Part shown: positions 1-8,267 of the stretch, piece after piece | How the letters are laid out: the number at the start of each line of letters is the position of its first letter | How positions within the stretch are numbered: position 1 is the first letter of the stretch | Origin: Motilimonas pumila | Lineage (GTDB): Bacteria; Pseudomonadota; Gammaproteobacteria; Enterobacterales; CBDFNC01 | Direction of reading: 5' to 3' | NCBI RefSeq assembly: GCF_003596335.1 | Contig: NZ_QZCH01000032.1 | Span: 1-37,105 of the forward strand | DNA: 37,105 nucleotides | The notes under the pieces: model-generated | The model's input: only the letters and a program-made list of their open reading frames with translations | Told to the model about the DNA's origin: nothing | Databases searched by the model: none | Translations under genes and position numbers: made by a program

Positions 1-1
1 G

Positions 2-2200
2 CAGTTAGTGAGCAGGGTGAAGCAAAGCGGGTTTAATTTAACGCCAAAGAAGGTGTTTGACGCGCCTGTGTTATCTCAGTTAGCGGCTGTACTGGCACAG
101 TTACAGCAATTACACGCGGTGCAACCAACCGAGCAGGCCTTTCCATTGCTACCCATTCAGCACCATTTTTTGAACCAGCAACACGGTAATATTAACCATT
201 GGAATCAGCATATTAGCGTGGCATTAAAGCAGCCAATGGAGCCTGCTGTTTTGAGTGCAGCTTTAAGCCAACTGGTTCATCACCACGGAGCATTACGACT
301 GCGCTTTTCCCAAGACCCTCAGGGTCAATGGCAGCAAGTTTATCAAAAGCTTGGAGCCGAAACCTTATTGTGGCAAAGCCAAGCGGCAGATGACACGGCT
401 TATCAAGCGTTAACTTTAGAGTTGCAGCAGAGTTTGGATATCACCCATGGTCGGCTACTTGGGGCGGCACTAGTGTCCATGGCTGATGGCAGTCAACGCC
501 TGTTGATGTGTATTCACCATTTAGCGATAGATGGCGTGTCGTGGCGTATTCTTATTGATGACCTGTGGCGTTTATACCAACAAGGCATCGCCGGTCAAGC
601 GCCGCAATTAGCTCCTACGCCCGTCAGTTATGCTGATGCCAGCCAACAGTTTTCAACGTGGTGGCTGCAACACCAAATAGACCAAAACTTTTGGCAACAG
701 CAAGGCCAGCCACAGCCATTAGATCCAGCTTTTTACCGCGACAGGGAGACGCTTAAAGTGACGTTAAGCGCAGCGCAAACGCAACAGCTGTTGCGTGATA
801 CTGTGCCTGCCTTAAGCGTGGAAGTCGACGCATTGCTGCTTTGTTGTTTGCAGCAAAGCGTTGCACCCAAGCAAAACTTGGCGGTGTATTTAGAAAGCCA
901 TGGTCGTGACGAGCAAGTGTTCTATGGCCTGGATTTAAGTCGTACTCTGGGTTGGATGACCAGCTTATTCCCAGTGACGTTAGCCGCAGAGTCCAACCCA
1001 CAAACTCAGCTGCAACAAACGCAGAGCTTGCTGCAACAAGCCAAGTTATATTCAGGCTTAGATTATGGCGGCAGCCAATTCCGTGCTTCGGCTGCTTCAG
1101 CAGCCATGGCGTCAGTGACCTTCAATTATTTAGGCCAGTACCACGACAGCGATTTTTCTCATTGGTGTGAACCTATCGCCGGCGAAGGCTTTGATCAAGC
1201 GGATAGCAATACCATGTTAACCCCTCTCGTAGTGAATGCTGAAGTGTCTTCGGGTCAGTTACAACTACATTGGGAGTATGCCTCTAGCCATTTTTCAGCG
1301 GAGCAAGTAACCGCCATTGCCAAGCGTTATATCACGCAATTAGAACGTTGGAACGGGCAAACATCTCGCGCCCATGGTCAGGCTGACAAAAGAGTATTGC
1401 AGCCGTTAAATGATGCTGTAGCGACCAGAACGCCGGTATTTTGTATCCATCCGGTGACTGGGCGGGCGCAAGCTTACCAAGCCTTAGCTCAAGCGCTGGG
1501 GGGGAAAAGACAGGTCATAGGTTTACAAAGTCGCAGCTTTATCGAGGCGGGCTGGTTTGATCATAGCTTTGACGAAATGGCGGATTGCTACCTTGCCAGT
1601 ATTAAGCAGCAGCAAGCCAAAGGGCCTTATACCTTGGTGGGATGGTCCCTTGGCGGGGCATTATGCCAGGAGCTGGTCGCAAGGCTTGAAGCCGTGGGGG
1701 ATGAGGTAGAATTTGTCGCTTTACTTGATTGTTATGTACCGGGGTTCGAGGTGGCAGAAGATCAGTGGCAATCGTCTGTGGCACAGGATAAGTTACGCCA
1801 GCATTTAGGTATTTTATTGCCTGGCACCAGCGAACCTCAGCTTAATCAGTGCTTGTCATTACTCAACCAAAATCCTCCTGCGCAATGGCCCGAAGTTTTT
1901 GCTCAGTGGCTCACAGAGCTGAATCTTGATCCACACACCCGAGCCAGCGCGCAAGACATTATGCTGAGCTGGGCGGTTGAGCAGCATTATCGTCAGCTTT
2001 GTGACGGCTACCAGTTACCTCGAACAGCGGTTCAATATGTCAGTTTTTGGGCCGGAGAACCAGCAGGGCGGGCTCAAGCTATGCAAAATAAGTTAAGTAA
2101 AATCAATACACTAAATCTACAGCTCACGATAGCTACCGACCACTTAGGTATTGTGAGAGCACCACAGGTGATGAGTCATTTAGTCTCCGCGCTGAGCTAA
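2..2200 (+). CDS. Non-ribosomal peptide synthetase, C-terminal part (carrier - epimerization - thioesterase)
   Basis: This is the 3' end of an NRPS gene that enters from the left edge. The frame is already open at base 2 and reads QLVSRVKQSGF, the last helices of a peptidyl-carrier domain, so the GTG at 8 is not a real start. An epimerization domain follows (about 140-1370): PIQHHFL motif, HHLAIDGVSWRIL with the HHxxxDG active site (His codons 515-520), SHGRDE, DLSRTLGWMTSLFPV and FNYLGQ. These are E-type rather than condensation-type signatures. A type I thioesterase ends the protein, with GWSLGG nucleophile Ser codon at 1646-1648, a likely Asp at 1727-1729 and His at 2141-2143. The inferred job is to epimerize the last aminoacyl residue and release the peptide by hydrolysis or cyclization. 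The three genes downstream indicate a hydroxamate siderophore. The substrate cannot be told because the adenylation domain lies outside the window. Confidence 0.93.
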   Translation, partial: QLVSRVKQSGFNLTPKKVFDAPVLSQLAAVLAQLQQLHAVQPTEQAFPLLPIQHHFLNQQHGNINHWNQHISVALKQPMEPAVLSAALSQLVHHHGALRLRFSQDPQGQWQQVYQKLGAETLLWQSQAADDTAYQALTLELQQSLDITHGRLLGAALVSMADGSQRLLMCIHHLAIDGVSWRILIDDLWRLYQQGIAGQAPQLAPTPVSYADASQQFSTWWLQHQIDQNFWQQQGQPQPLDPAFYRDRETLKVTLSAAQTQQLLRDTVPALSVEVDALLLCCLQQSVAPKQNLAVYLESHGRDEQVFYGLDLSRTLGWMTSLFPVTLAAESNPQTQLQQTQSLLQQAKLYSGLDYGGSQFRASAASAAMASVTFNYLGQYHDSDFSHWCEPIAGEGFDQADSNTMLTPLVVNAEVSSGQLQLHWEYASSHFSAEQVTAIAKRYITQLERWNGQTSRAHGQADKRVLQPLNDAVATRTPVFCIHPVTGRAQAYQALAQALGGKRQVIGLQSRSFIEAGWFDHSFDEMADCYLASIKQQQAKGPYTLVGWSLGGALCQELVARLEAVGDEVEFVALLDCYVPGFEVAEDQWQSSVAQDKLRQHLGILLPGTSEPQLNQCLSLLNQNPPAQWPEVFAQWLTELNLDPHTRASAQDIMLSWAVEQHYRQLCDGYQLPRTAVQYVSFWAGEPAGRAQAMQNKLSKINTLNLQLTIATDHLGIVRAPQVMSHLVSALS

Positions 2201-2229
2201 AAATTAAATCAGTAAAAAGTAAATAGTTA

Positions 2230-2257
2230 TTGTTTTAATAATGAATGTAAATATAAT
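2230..2257 (+). promoter_or_regulatory. Putative promoter of the siderophore receptor operon
   Basis: A perfect TATAAT lies at 2252-2257, with a weak TTGTTT at 2230-2235 (16-bp spacer), in the 102-bp gap between the NRPS stop and the receptor start. A Fur-box-like sequence overlaps the -10 box, which would suit iron repression. The -35 box is poor, so the assignment rests mainly on the -10 box and its position. Confidence 0.5.
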
Positions 2258-2271
2258 TGCGAATAATTATC
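2253..2271 (+). promoter_or_regulatory. Fur-box-like operator
   Basis: The 19-mer ATAATTGCGAATAATTATC matches 12 of 19 positions of the classical Fur box GATAATGATAATCATTATC, with the right half (AATNATTATC) nearly complete. It overlaps the TATAAT box and lies 32 bp before the TonB receptor ATG. Iron-dependent repression by Fur is inferred from match and context. Confidence 0.55.
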
Positions 2272-2302
2272 ATAACCGTTAAGTAAAAGGACTTTTGTTG
2301 TA

Positions 2303-4570
2303 ATGTTTTCTAACACGCATTTCGTAAGTACGACCTCTCGCCCGCTGTTTGCTAAGGCCCGCATTGCGGTGGCGATTAGCAGTGTTTTGTTTGCTCAGGG
2401 CGTTTACGCTGCAGAGGAAGCGGAAGACGTCATGGTAGTTGAAAGCCAAAAAGATGCTGACCCAGTGGGTCCAGGTCTTGGTTATGTGGGTATGCATAGC
2501 TTAACAGCGACAAAAACTGATACTGAACTACGCAAAGTACCGCGCGCGGTTTCTGTGGTAACTCGTGAACATATGGACGATCGCGCATCGATCAGTATTG
2601 CCGATGCCCTGCAATACACGCCAAGTATTCAATCAAATTATTATGGCGAAGATAACAAGCAAGACTGGTTTGTGATTCGTGGTTTTAAACAAGCTAATGC
2701 GGGCCTTTATCAAGACAATACTCGCATTCACTCAGAAGGTTTTTACTCGTACCAGGTAGACCCATTTGGCTTAGAGCGTGTTGAAATATTACGCGGACCT
2801 GCATCAGTGCTTTACGGGCAAAACCCTCCGGGTGGTGTGATTAACGTGGTCAGCAAGCGCCCGAACTTCAACGAGTCTATTGGATTTGTTGAAGCCCAGT
2901 ACGGCACTGACCAGCGTATTCAATTGAGCTTAGACATTGGCAGCCAATTTAATGACAATGCCGCTTGGCGTTTAGTGGCGATGGGTCGCACGAACGAAAC
3001 CCGTATTGACGGCCTAGAAGCTGAGCGTTACTACGTAGCGCCATCGTTTGCGTTTAAATTTGCAGAGCAAACAGAGCTAACTTTATTAACCAGTTACCAA
3101 AGGGATGACTCTGACCCTTATCTGCAATTCTTACCCGCTGAAGGCTCTTTGGTGGATAACGAAAATAACGGCAAAATTTCTGATAGCACAGCAATCGGTA
3201 ACCCTGGTTTTGAAAAATTTGAGCGCAGCCAGCTAAACCTAGGCTATGAGCTAACTCACGCCTTTAATGAGCAAACCAGCTTCGCCCAGTCTGCGCGCTA
3301 CAGTAATATTGACATCGACCTAGTGCAAATGTACGCCTTAGGTTATAGCCAAGATATCTTACCCGGTGGCCTTGGCGTGATGTTAGATCCGACCCGAAGC
3401 ACCATCATGCGCGGCGTTTCAACTGAAGAGGGCGATTCTGACAGCTTTAACATTGATAACCGTTTAGTACATAAGCTCACTACTGGCTCGGTAGACCACG
3501 TGGTACTAGCCGGTATTGATTACCAATATGTAAACACTAAAGGTTTAGACTATGCTGGCGGTGACCCAATTGCTGCTGACGCGAATGATATTTTGATGTT
3601 GCCTACCGGCGGTATGGTACCAAACCCAACATTTAACCCGTTCAACCCGGAATACACTGACAACGTAATGCTACTTGATGGCTCAACATTCCAGCCTGTC
3701 ACTGAGGCAGATCGTGTGAGTCGCAGCAGCAAAAAAGATCAACTGGGTTTTTACCTACAAAACCAGATGACGATTCAAGACGCTTGGGTAGTGAACCTTG
3801 GCGCCCGTTATGACATTGCTGAAACTAAGATGTCTGCCGCAGGATCTAGCAGTAAAGTTGATGACAAAGAGTGGACGGGCAGCATAGGCACGGCTTACTT
3901 GTTTGATAATGGTTTAACGCCTTACGCCAGCTATGCAAATTACTTCCAGCCAATCTTACAGTGGAATAGCAATGGTGAGCCGGCGAAACCTGAAACGGGT
4001 GACCAATTTGAGTTAGGTATTAAGTACCAACCAGTGGGTTTTGATGGCCAAGTGAATGCCGCGTACTTTGTGATTAATAAAGAAAACTTAGCCAGCCGCG
4101 ATGGCCTTGGCAACTTGACGCAAATCGGCGAAATAGAAAACAAAGGTTTTGAATTAGAGTTTGTGGCTAACGTAACGGCTTCGCTTAGCCTAGTGGCTAA
4201 CGCAACCTTTATGGATCCGAAAATCACCAAGAACCAGAACGAGTCAACGGTTGGTAAGCGTCCGGTGCAAGTCGCAGATACCTTGGCTTCGGCATGGGCT
4301 CATTATCGTTTCCTTGGTACTAGCTTAGATGGCCTGGCGATTGGTGGCGGTGCTCGTTACGTAGGTGATACCTACGGTGATAACAATGAAATGATAAAAG
4401 TGCCTTCTTACACTTTGTTTGATGCAACGGCCAGCTACGAATTCTCTGACTACAAAGTGCAAGTGGCGGTGAAGAATATTGCTGATAAAGAGTACGTTGC
4501 CACTTGCTACGGCAGCTGTTTCTATGGCGACCGTCGTAATGTTATCGCGAGCCTAAGTTATGCTTGGTAA
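2303..4570 (+). CDS. TonB-dependent ferric-siderophore receptor (FhuA/FhuE/FpvA type)
   Basis: A 755-residue outer-membrane receptor for uptake of a ferric siderophore, energised by TonB-ExbB-ExbD. A signal peptide of about 36 residues ends near VYAAEE. The EDVMVVES stretch resembles a TonB box. The plug domain follows (about 55-200) with RKVPRAVSVVTREHM, WFVIRGF, LERVEILRGPASVLYGQNPPGG and INVVSKRP. A 22-strand barrel is expected to the C-terminal aromatic residue (ends LSYAW). Near the end the CYGSCFYGDRRNV segment resembles the C-terminal Cys-pair region of ferrichrome-type receptors. An AAAAGGA ribosome site at 2285-2291 supports the start. It lies between an NRPS and hydroxamate-forming enzymes, so it most likely imports the siderophore made by this locus. 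The exact ligand is inference. Confidence 0.93.
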   Translation: MFSNTHFVSTTSRPLFAKARIAVAISSVLFAQGVYAAEEAEDVMVVESQKDADPVGPGLGYVGMHSLTATKTDTELRKVPRAVSVVTREHMDDRASISIADALQYTPSIQSNYYGEDNKQDWFVIRGFKQANAGLYQDNTRIHSEGFYSYQVDPFGLERVEILRGPASVLYGQNPPGGVINVVSKRPNFNESIGFVEAQYGTDQRIQLSLDIGSQFNDNAAWRLVAMGRTNETRIDGLEAERYYVAPSFAFKFAEQTELTLLTSYQRDDSDPYLQFLPAEGSLVDNENNGKISDSTAIGNPGFEKFERSQLNLGYELTHAFNEQTSFAQSARYSNIDIDLVQMYALGYSQDILPGGLGVMLDPTRSTIMRGVSTEEGDSDSFNIDNRLVHKLTTGSVDHVVLAGIDYQYVNTKGLDYAGGDPIAADANDILMLPTGGMVPNPTFNPFNPEYTDNVMLLDGSTFQPVTEADRVSRSSKKDQLGFYLQNQMTIQDAWVVNLGARYDIAETKMSAAGSSSKVDDKEWTGSIGTAYLFDNGLTPYASYANYFQPILQWNSNGEPAKPETGDQFELGIKYQPVGFDGQVNAAYFVINKENLASRDGLGNLTQIGEIENKGFELEFVANVTASLSLVANATFMDPKITKNQNESTVGKRPVQVADTLASAWAHYRFLGTSLDGLAIGGGARYVGDTYGDNNEMIKVPSYTLFDATASYEFSDYKVQVAVKNIADKEYVATCYGSCFYGDRRNVIASLSYAW

Positions 4571-5543
4571 TCAAGCATTAGAGACGCTGCCCGTGGGGCA
4601 GCCGATCCAACTGCTGTCGCAGAGCGCGCAGCAGTTTCAGCTTGTTTGCGGCGATGTTCCCTTGGCGCAATTACAATCATTAAATGCACAACAAGCTCAG
4701 TTATTGAGTTTAAGCGTGTCGGGTGATTTACTGGCGCAGGTGTTTGAAGCCGCGTTTAGGTTGCTCCCTGAGCTGCAATCTGTCGTGACTGAACAGCAAG
4801 CTTTTTGCCAACCAAGCGGCTACTGGCAAAAGCAAAGTGAGCAGACTTGGGTATTGTGGCGAGGCGCATTTTTGCAGTGGCCAAAACCTTGGTTAAGCAA
4901 TGATGTTAGCAGCACTCCACACTTGATGCAGTTGGTGAATGGCCAATATCGGCCAATGCGACCCGCACCGCAAACGGGCGTGTTATACCAAAGATACATT
5001 CCTTGGTTAGACGCGCACTTAACGCTGGTAGGTTTATCGATAGAGCAACATTTAGACTGTTTTCATCGCTGGCAAAATAATCAAAGGGTGGCGGCATTCT
5101 GGCAAGAGCAAGGCAGTAAAGAGCAGCACCAAGCATATTTACTCAAAGCACTGGCTGACGATAAAAACCAATTACTGATAGTGCAGTTAAATGGTGAGCC
5201 CTTTGCTTACGTAGAAGCATACTGGGCAAAAGAAGATCGCATTGCCCCCTATTATGACGCTCAGCCTTATGATCGTGGCATTCACATGCTGGTGGGTGAA
5301 CAACATCATCGAGGCCCGCATAAAGTGAAGGCTTGGTTGGCCAGCATCTGTCACTACTTATACTTGTCAGACCCTCGCACTCAAAGGATTGTGAGTGAAC
5401 CCCGAGCCGACAACCAAGTGATGCAAAATTATTTACAGCAGCATGGCTTTGCCAAACTTAATGAATTTATGTTCCCCCATAAAAAAGCCGCACTCATGTG
5501 GCAACAAAGAGATGCTTTTTTCCAGCTGTTAGCACTGAGTTAA
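4560..5543 (+). CDS. IucB-like siderophore N-acyltransferase (hydroxyornithine/hydroxylysine acylase)
   Basis: A 327-residue protein whose C-terminal half (about 145-310) is a GNAT-fold siderophore acyltransferase (IucB/AlcB/MbtK type). The signatures are PYDRGIHMLVGEQHHRGPHK, with the likely catalytic His at residue 242, and the acetyl-CoA-binding end RIVSEPRADNQVMQNYLQQHGF. The N-terminal ~130 residues are poorly conserved, as is usual for bacterial two-part members. It probably acylates the hydroxylamine made by the downstream monooxygenase, giving a hydroxamate. Acetyl is the simplest donor, but the chain length cannot be read from sequence. The ATG overlaps the receptor stop by 11 bp and has no clear Shine-Dalgarno in a normal position, so translational coupling to the receptor is likely. 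Confidence 0.85.
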   Translation: MLGNQALETLPVGQPIQLLSQSAQQFQLVCGDVPLAQLQSLNAQQAQLLSLSVSGDLLAQVFEAAFRLLPELQSVVTEQQAFCQPSGYWQKQSEQTWVLWRGAFLQWPKPWLSNDVSSTPHLMQLVNGQYRPMRPAPQTGVLYQRYIPWLDAHLTLVGLSIEQHLDCFHRWQNNQRVAAFWQEQGSKEQHQAYLLKALADDKNQLLIVQLNGEPFAYVEAYWAKEDRIAPYYDAQPYDRGIHMLVGEQHHRGPHKVKAWLASICHYLYLSDPRTQRIVSEPRADNQVMQNYLQQHGFAKLNEFMFPHKKAALMWQQRDAFFQLLALS

Positions 5544-5612
5544 CCGTTGGCATCAAGCCGTTACTTTTCGTAATCCTTATTTAGTAAGCACATCACCAAA
5601 GAGGCGTGAAAT

Positions 5613-6902
5613 ATGTCCATCAATGTAAAGGAGTATGATGCGATAGGCATTGGATTTGGCCCAGCCAATCTAGCGATAGCCATTGCGTTGCAAGAAATCA
5701 GCTCAGAGCGCGATTTTAATTGTTGTTTTCTGGAGCGAAAGCCACAATTTGAATGGCATGGAGGCATGCTATTAGACGGCACGCGGATGCAGATTTCATT
5801 TTTAAAAGACTTGGTGACACAGCGCAACCCTCTTAGTCCATTCTCTTTTGTTAATTATCTGCATCAGCACAAGCGATTGAACTCATTTATTAATATGAGT
5901 ACGTTCCAACCGACGCGGGTTGAGTTTAACGATTACCTGACTTGGGCGGCAGGCCACTTCAGTGAACAGGTTAATTACAGTCAAAACGTGGTGTCGATTG
6001 AGCCGATTGAGCAAGACGGCGAAGTGCAGAAAGTGAAAGTGATCACTGAAAACTCAGATGGTCAGCGGGAAGAGCGGATCACCCGAAGTTTAATTATTGG
6101 CATGGGTGGCAGCCCCAAACTTCCGGCTCAATTTGAGGGTAAGCTAAGTCGCCAAGTGATTCACTCATCGGCTTATAAATTTTGGCGTGATCAAGCCGCG
6201 CCAGCACAAGATGATGCCAGCATCGCGATTATTGGCGCAGGCCAAAGCGCTGCCGAAATATTTGTAGACATGGCGGCTCGCTATGAACCTGGCTCAGTGA
6301 ATATGATCAACCGAGGTTACGCATTGCACCCAGCGGATGACAGCCCGTTTGTGAATGAAATATTTAACCCTGAGTTCACCGACCAAGTTTATGCGCGTAC
6401 GCAAGAGCAGCGCCAAGCGCTATTACAGCGCTTTAGCGGCACTAACTATTCCGTGATTGATGTGCCTGAGCTTAACGCTATTTATGAGCGTTTGTATTTA
6501 CAAAATGTAACCGGCAAAGGTAACCATAACTATTTGGCCAACCATGAAGTGGTCGACGTAGCACAACAAGACGAAAAAGTGAGTTTATTACTGCGTGATA
6601 AAGCTAGCCAGCAGCAATCTTGGCAACAGTATGATGCGGTGATTTTGGCCACGGGTTATCAATATCGAGGTTACAGTCAGTTATTGGCACCATTGCAAAG
6701 TTACATGGCACAGCAAGAAGTAGAGCGTTGCTATCGAGTGCCGATGCAAGATAACTGTAAAGTTAATATCTTCTTACAAGGTTGTTGTGAAGACACTCAT
6801 GGCCTCAGTGATACCTTACTGTCTGTCTTAGCGGTTCGTTCCCATGAAGTAGTGAGTTGCTTAACCCAGCAATTTGAGCAAGAAGCGCAAATTGCAGAGT
6901 GA
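5613..6902 (+). CDS. pvdA: L-ornithine N5-monooxygenase (PvdA/SidA family)
   Basis: A 429-residue FAD- and NADPH-dependent N-hydroxylating monooxygenase that converts the ornithine side-chain amine to N5-hydroxyornithine, the first step of hydroxamate formation. The FAD motif GIGFGPAN is at residues 12-19. The substrate region MQISFLKDLVTQRNPLSPFSF and RVEFNDYL is typical of PvdA-type ornithine enzymes rather than lysine-specific IucD. An NADPH-binding IIGAGQSAAE lies near 206-215 and the ATGY motif at 346-349. The GAGGCG sequence just upstream is a fair ribosome site. It follows the acyltransferase by 69 bp and probably belongs to the same unit. Ornithine rather than lysine as substrate is inferred from motif resemblance. 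Confidence 0.9.
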   Translation: MSINVKEYDAIGIGFGPANLAIAIALQEISSERDFNCCFLERKPQFEWHGGMLLDGTRMQISFLKDLVTQRNPLSPFSFVNYLHQHKRLNSFINMSTFQPTRVEFNDYLTWAAGHFSEQVNYSQNVVSIEPIEQDGEVQKVKVITENSDGQREERITRSLIIGMGGSPKLPAQFEGKLSRQVIHSSAYKFWRDQAAPAQDDASIAIIGAGQSAAEIFVDMAARYEPGSVNMINRGYALHPADDSPFVNEIFNPEFTDQVYARTQEQRQALLQRFSGTNYSVIDVPELNAIYERLYLQNVTGKGNHNYLANHEVVDVAQQDEKVSLLLRDKASQQQSWQQYDAVILATGYQYRGYSQLLAPLQSYMAQQEVERCYRVPMQDNCKVNIFLQGCCEDTHGLSDTLLSVLAVRSHEVVSCLTQQFEQEAQIAE

Positions 6903-6972
6903 AGAAGGGCTCTGTAATTTGCCCAGCTCTAGTGAAAGCTGAAAGATACTTGCTCAAGCTTTGCCCCATGTA

Positions 6973-7012
6973 CGCCAAACGTTTGGTTTGGCGGTAAAGG
7001 CATTTTATTTTT
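6973..7012 (+). terminator. Possible terminator of the siderophore operon
   Basis: A perfect 8-bp stem, CGCCAAAC (6973-6980) with GTTTGGCG (6986-6993) and a 5-base loop, lies 70 bp after the monooxygenase stop. A T-rich stretch (TTTTATTTTT, 7003-7012) follows, but 9 bases away, so it is not a textbook intrinsic terminator. Confidence 0.4.
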
Positions 7013-7051
7013 CACCTTAGCCTTGATGAGTTTGAACAAGGATCATTAATT

Positions 7052-7078
7052 AGAGGCAGTGCTTAAGCATTGCCCTCT
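7052..7078 (-). terminator. Hairpin spanning the DUF6404 stop codon
   Basis: An 11-pair stem with one G:T pair and one single-base bulge joins 7052-7062 to 7067-7078. The four-base loop TTAA (7063-7066) contains the stop codon of the - strand gene. There is no good T-run on either strand. It lies between convergent genes and may end or protect the transcript. Confidence 0.4.
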
Positions 7079-7416
7079 AAGCTAAGCGACTGCCAACTCG
7101 TAAGCCCTAGCTGTTTTTTCCTTACGTAGTAAAACACAGACATAGCCAAAGCAAACACCAATCCTGCAATCAATGATGAAGTTACCACCTCTTGTATTGC
7201 TTGGCCCGATAACAGTCCGTAAACCAAAGCAAATAATGGGGTAAAGTAGAGGAAGCAAATTGAGAAGCTAGAAACGAAAGAGCGGTAATACGGCGGCGCG
7301 ACGCGGATGCCAAGCTTACGTAGTAAACGAAAGGTTAACGGGTTAGCGTTTGACTGAAAAATACCTTTTTCTAGCGTTTCTGCATGGGCCAGTTCGACTT
7401 TACTGTCATAGTTCAT
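7063..7416 (-). CDS. DUF6404 family small membrane protein
   Basis: A 117-residue protein of unknown function. The N-terminal soluble part (KVELAHAETLEKGIFQSN, then RLLRKLGIRVAPPYYRSF) matches my recollection of the DUF6404 family, which has a short conserved head and two membrane helices. Here the helices are at about residues 48-69 and 77-98, followed by a basic YYVRKKQ. A GAGGA ribosome site sits 5 bases before the ATG. It is the only - strand gene between the siderophore locus and barA and converges on the monooxygenase. No function can be given. Confidence 0.75.
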   Translation of the reverse strand: MNYDSKVELAHAETLEKGIFQSNANPLTFRLLRKLGIRVAPPYYRSFVSSFSICFLYFTPLFALVYGLLSGQAIQEVVTSSLIAGLVFALAMSVFYYVRKKQLGLTSWQSLSLEGNA

Positions 7417-7578
7417 TGCTGTTCCTCACCTAGTATTTGATAAAATGTTCAGCTAAATTTAATGCTCAAATGCACTTTTTTCAAACAGTTTTGGCTAAAA
7501 CTTTGTGCGGTAAGTTAGCTATCTTTACACAAAGACTGAGTGCAGTTTGATTTTTACGACACAAGGTAATAACAAGCG

Positions 7579-7590
7579 ATGACTTGTCAT
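7579..7590. repeat. Small inverted repeat upstream of the DUF3291 gene
   Basis: ATGAC-TT-GTCAT is a perfect 5+5 inverted repeat in the 286-bp divergent gap between the DUF6404 and DUF3291 genes. It could be an operator, but nothing else supports this. I saw no convincing -35/-10 pair in the rest of the gap. Confidence 0.25.
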
Positions 7591-7702
7591 TGTGCATCAG
7601 AAGTAAGCTTGATTAAGACTCGCTACTTGCATCATCAAAACGCAAGATTATTGCTTTAAAAGAGTAAATCACTATCAAGGTTAGGTACAACGGAGGCTTT
7701 AG

Positions 7703-8161
7703 ATGCAGCTTGCGCAATTGAACATAGCGAAAGCCAAATACGCGTTAGAATCGCTCGAAATAAGAGATTTTGTAGATAATTTGGAGCCTATCAATCGTTT
7801 AGCTGAGTCGAGTGAAGGGTTTGTATGGCGTTTAAAAGATGACTCTGGCGATGCCACAGATATACAGGCTTTCTCCGATCCTAATATCATCGTAAATATG
7901 TCTGTTTGGGACTCCCCGGATGCGTTAAGAACCTTCATGTTTAAAACTCATCATAGAGATTTTATGCGCCGTAAAAAAGAGTGGTTTGAGCCTATTTCTG
8001 ACCACAGTTATGTGCTGTGGTGGCAGCCAATCGGACATATTCCAACCATTGAACAAGCTATCGAAAAACTTGAGTTGCTTCGACGCTTTGGTGAAACTCC
8101 TAGTGCATTTACCTTTAAAAGCTTGTTCAGCGCAACAGAGTATTTGCAGAGTAAAACTTAG
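7703..8161 (+). CDS. DUF3291 family protein (ferredoxin-like fold)
   Basis: A 152-residue cytosolic protein that matches the DUF3291 family along its length: QLAQLNIAKAKYAL, INRLAESSEGFVWRLKDDSGDATDIQAF, NMSVWDSPDALRTFMFKTHHRDFMRRKKEWF, YVLWWQPIGHIPTIEQAIEKLELLRRFGETPSAFTFK. The family is structurally related to dimeric alpha-beta-barrel (antibiotic-biosynthesis-monooxygenase-like) proteins, but no reaction is established. A strong ribosome site, GGAGG, lies 6 bases before the ATG. It appears to be transcribed alone, with a hairpin terminator following. Confidence 0.82.
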   Translation: MQLAQLNIAKAKYALESLEIRDFVDNLEPINRLAESSEGFVWRLKDDSGDATDIQAFSDPNIIVNMSVWDSPDALRTFMFKTHHRDFMRRKKEWFEPISDHSYVLWWQPIGHIPTIEQAIEKLELLRRFGETPSAFTFKSLFSATEYLQSKT

Positions 8162-8198
8162 TACCTACAAGACCTGTGGGTTGATTAATTTACTATCG

Positions 8199-8237
8199 AA
8201 CTGAGCCAACAAGTGATTGCGCGCTGGTTCAGTTTTT
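8199..8237 (+). terminator. Rho-independent terminator after the DUF3291 gene
   Basis: AACTGAGCCA (8199-8208) pairs with TGGTTCAGTT (8225-8234) in a 10-bp stem with one G:T pair, ending in a run of five T (8233-8237). A smaller hairpin (8163-8169 with 8175-8181) lies directly before it. Confidence 0.6.
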
Positions 8238-8267
8238 AGACTACCTTGTATCATTTTAGGAAAGTAC

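Noticed and set aside
5544..5612. Separate Fur-regulated promoter before the ornithine monooxygenase
   Set aside because: The 69-bp gap contains no Fur-like 19-mer and no good -35/-10 pair, so co-transcription with the upstream gene is simpler.
8217..8267. N-terminal extension of the DUF1761 protein from TTG 8217
   Set aside because: The extension overlaps the preceding terminator stem and precedes a better ATG with a ribosome site.
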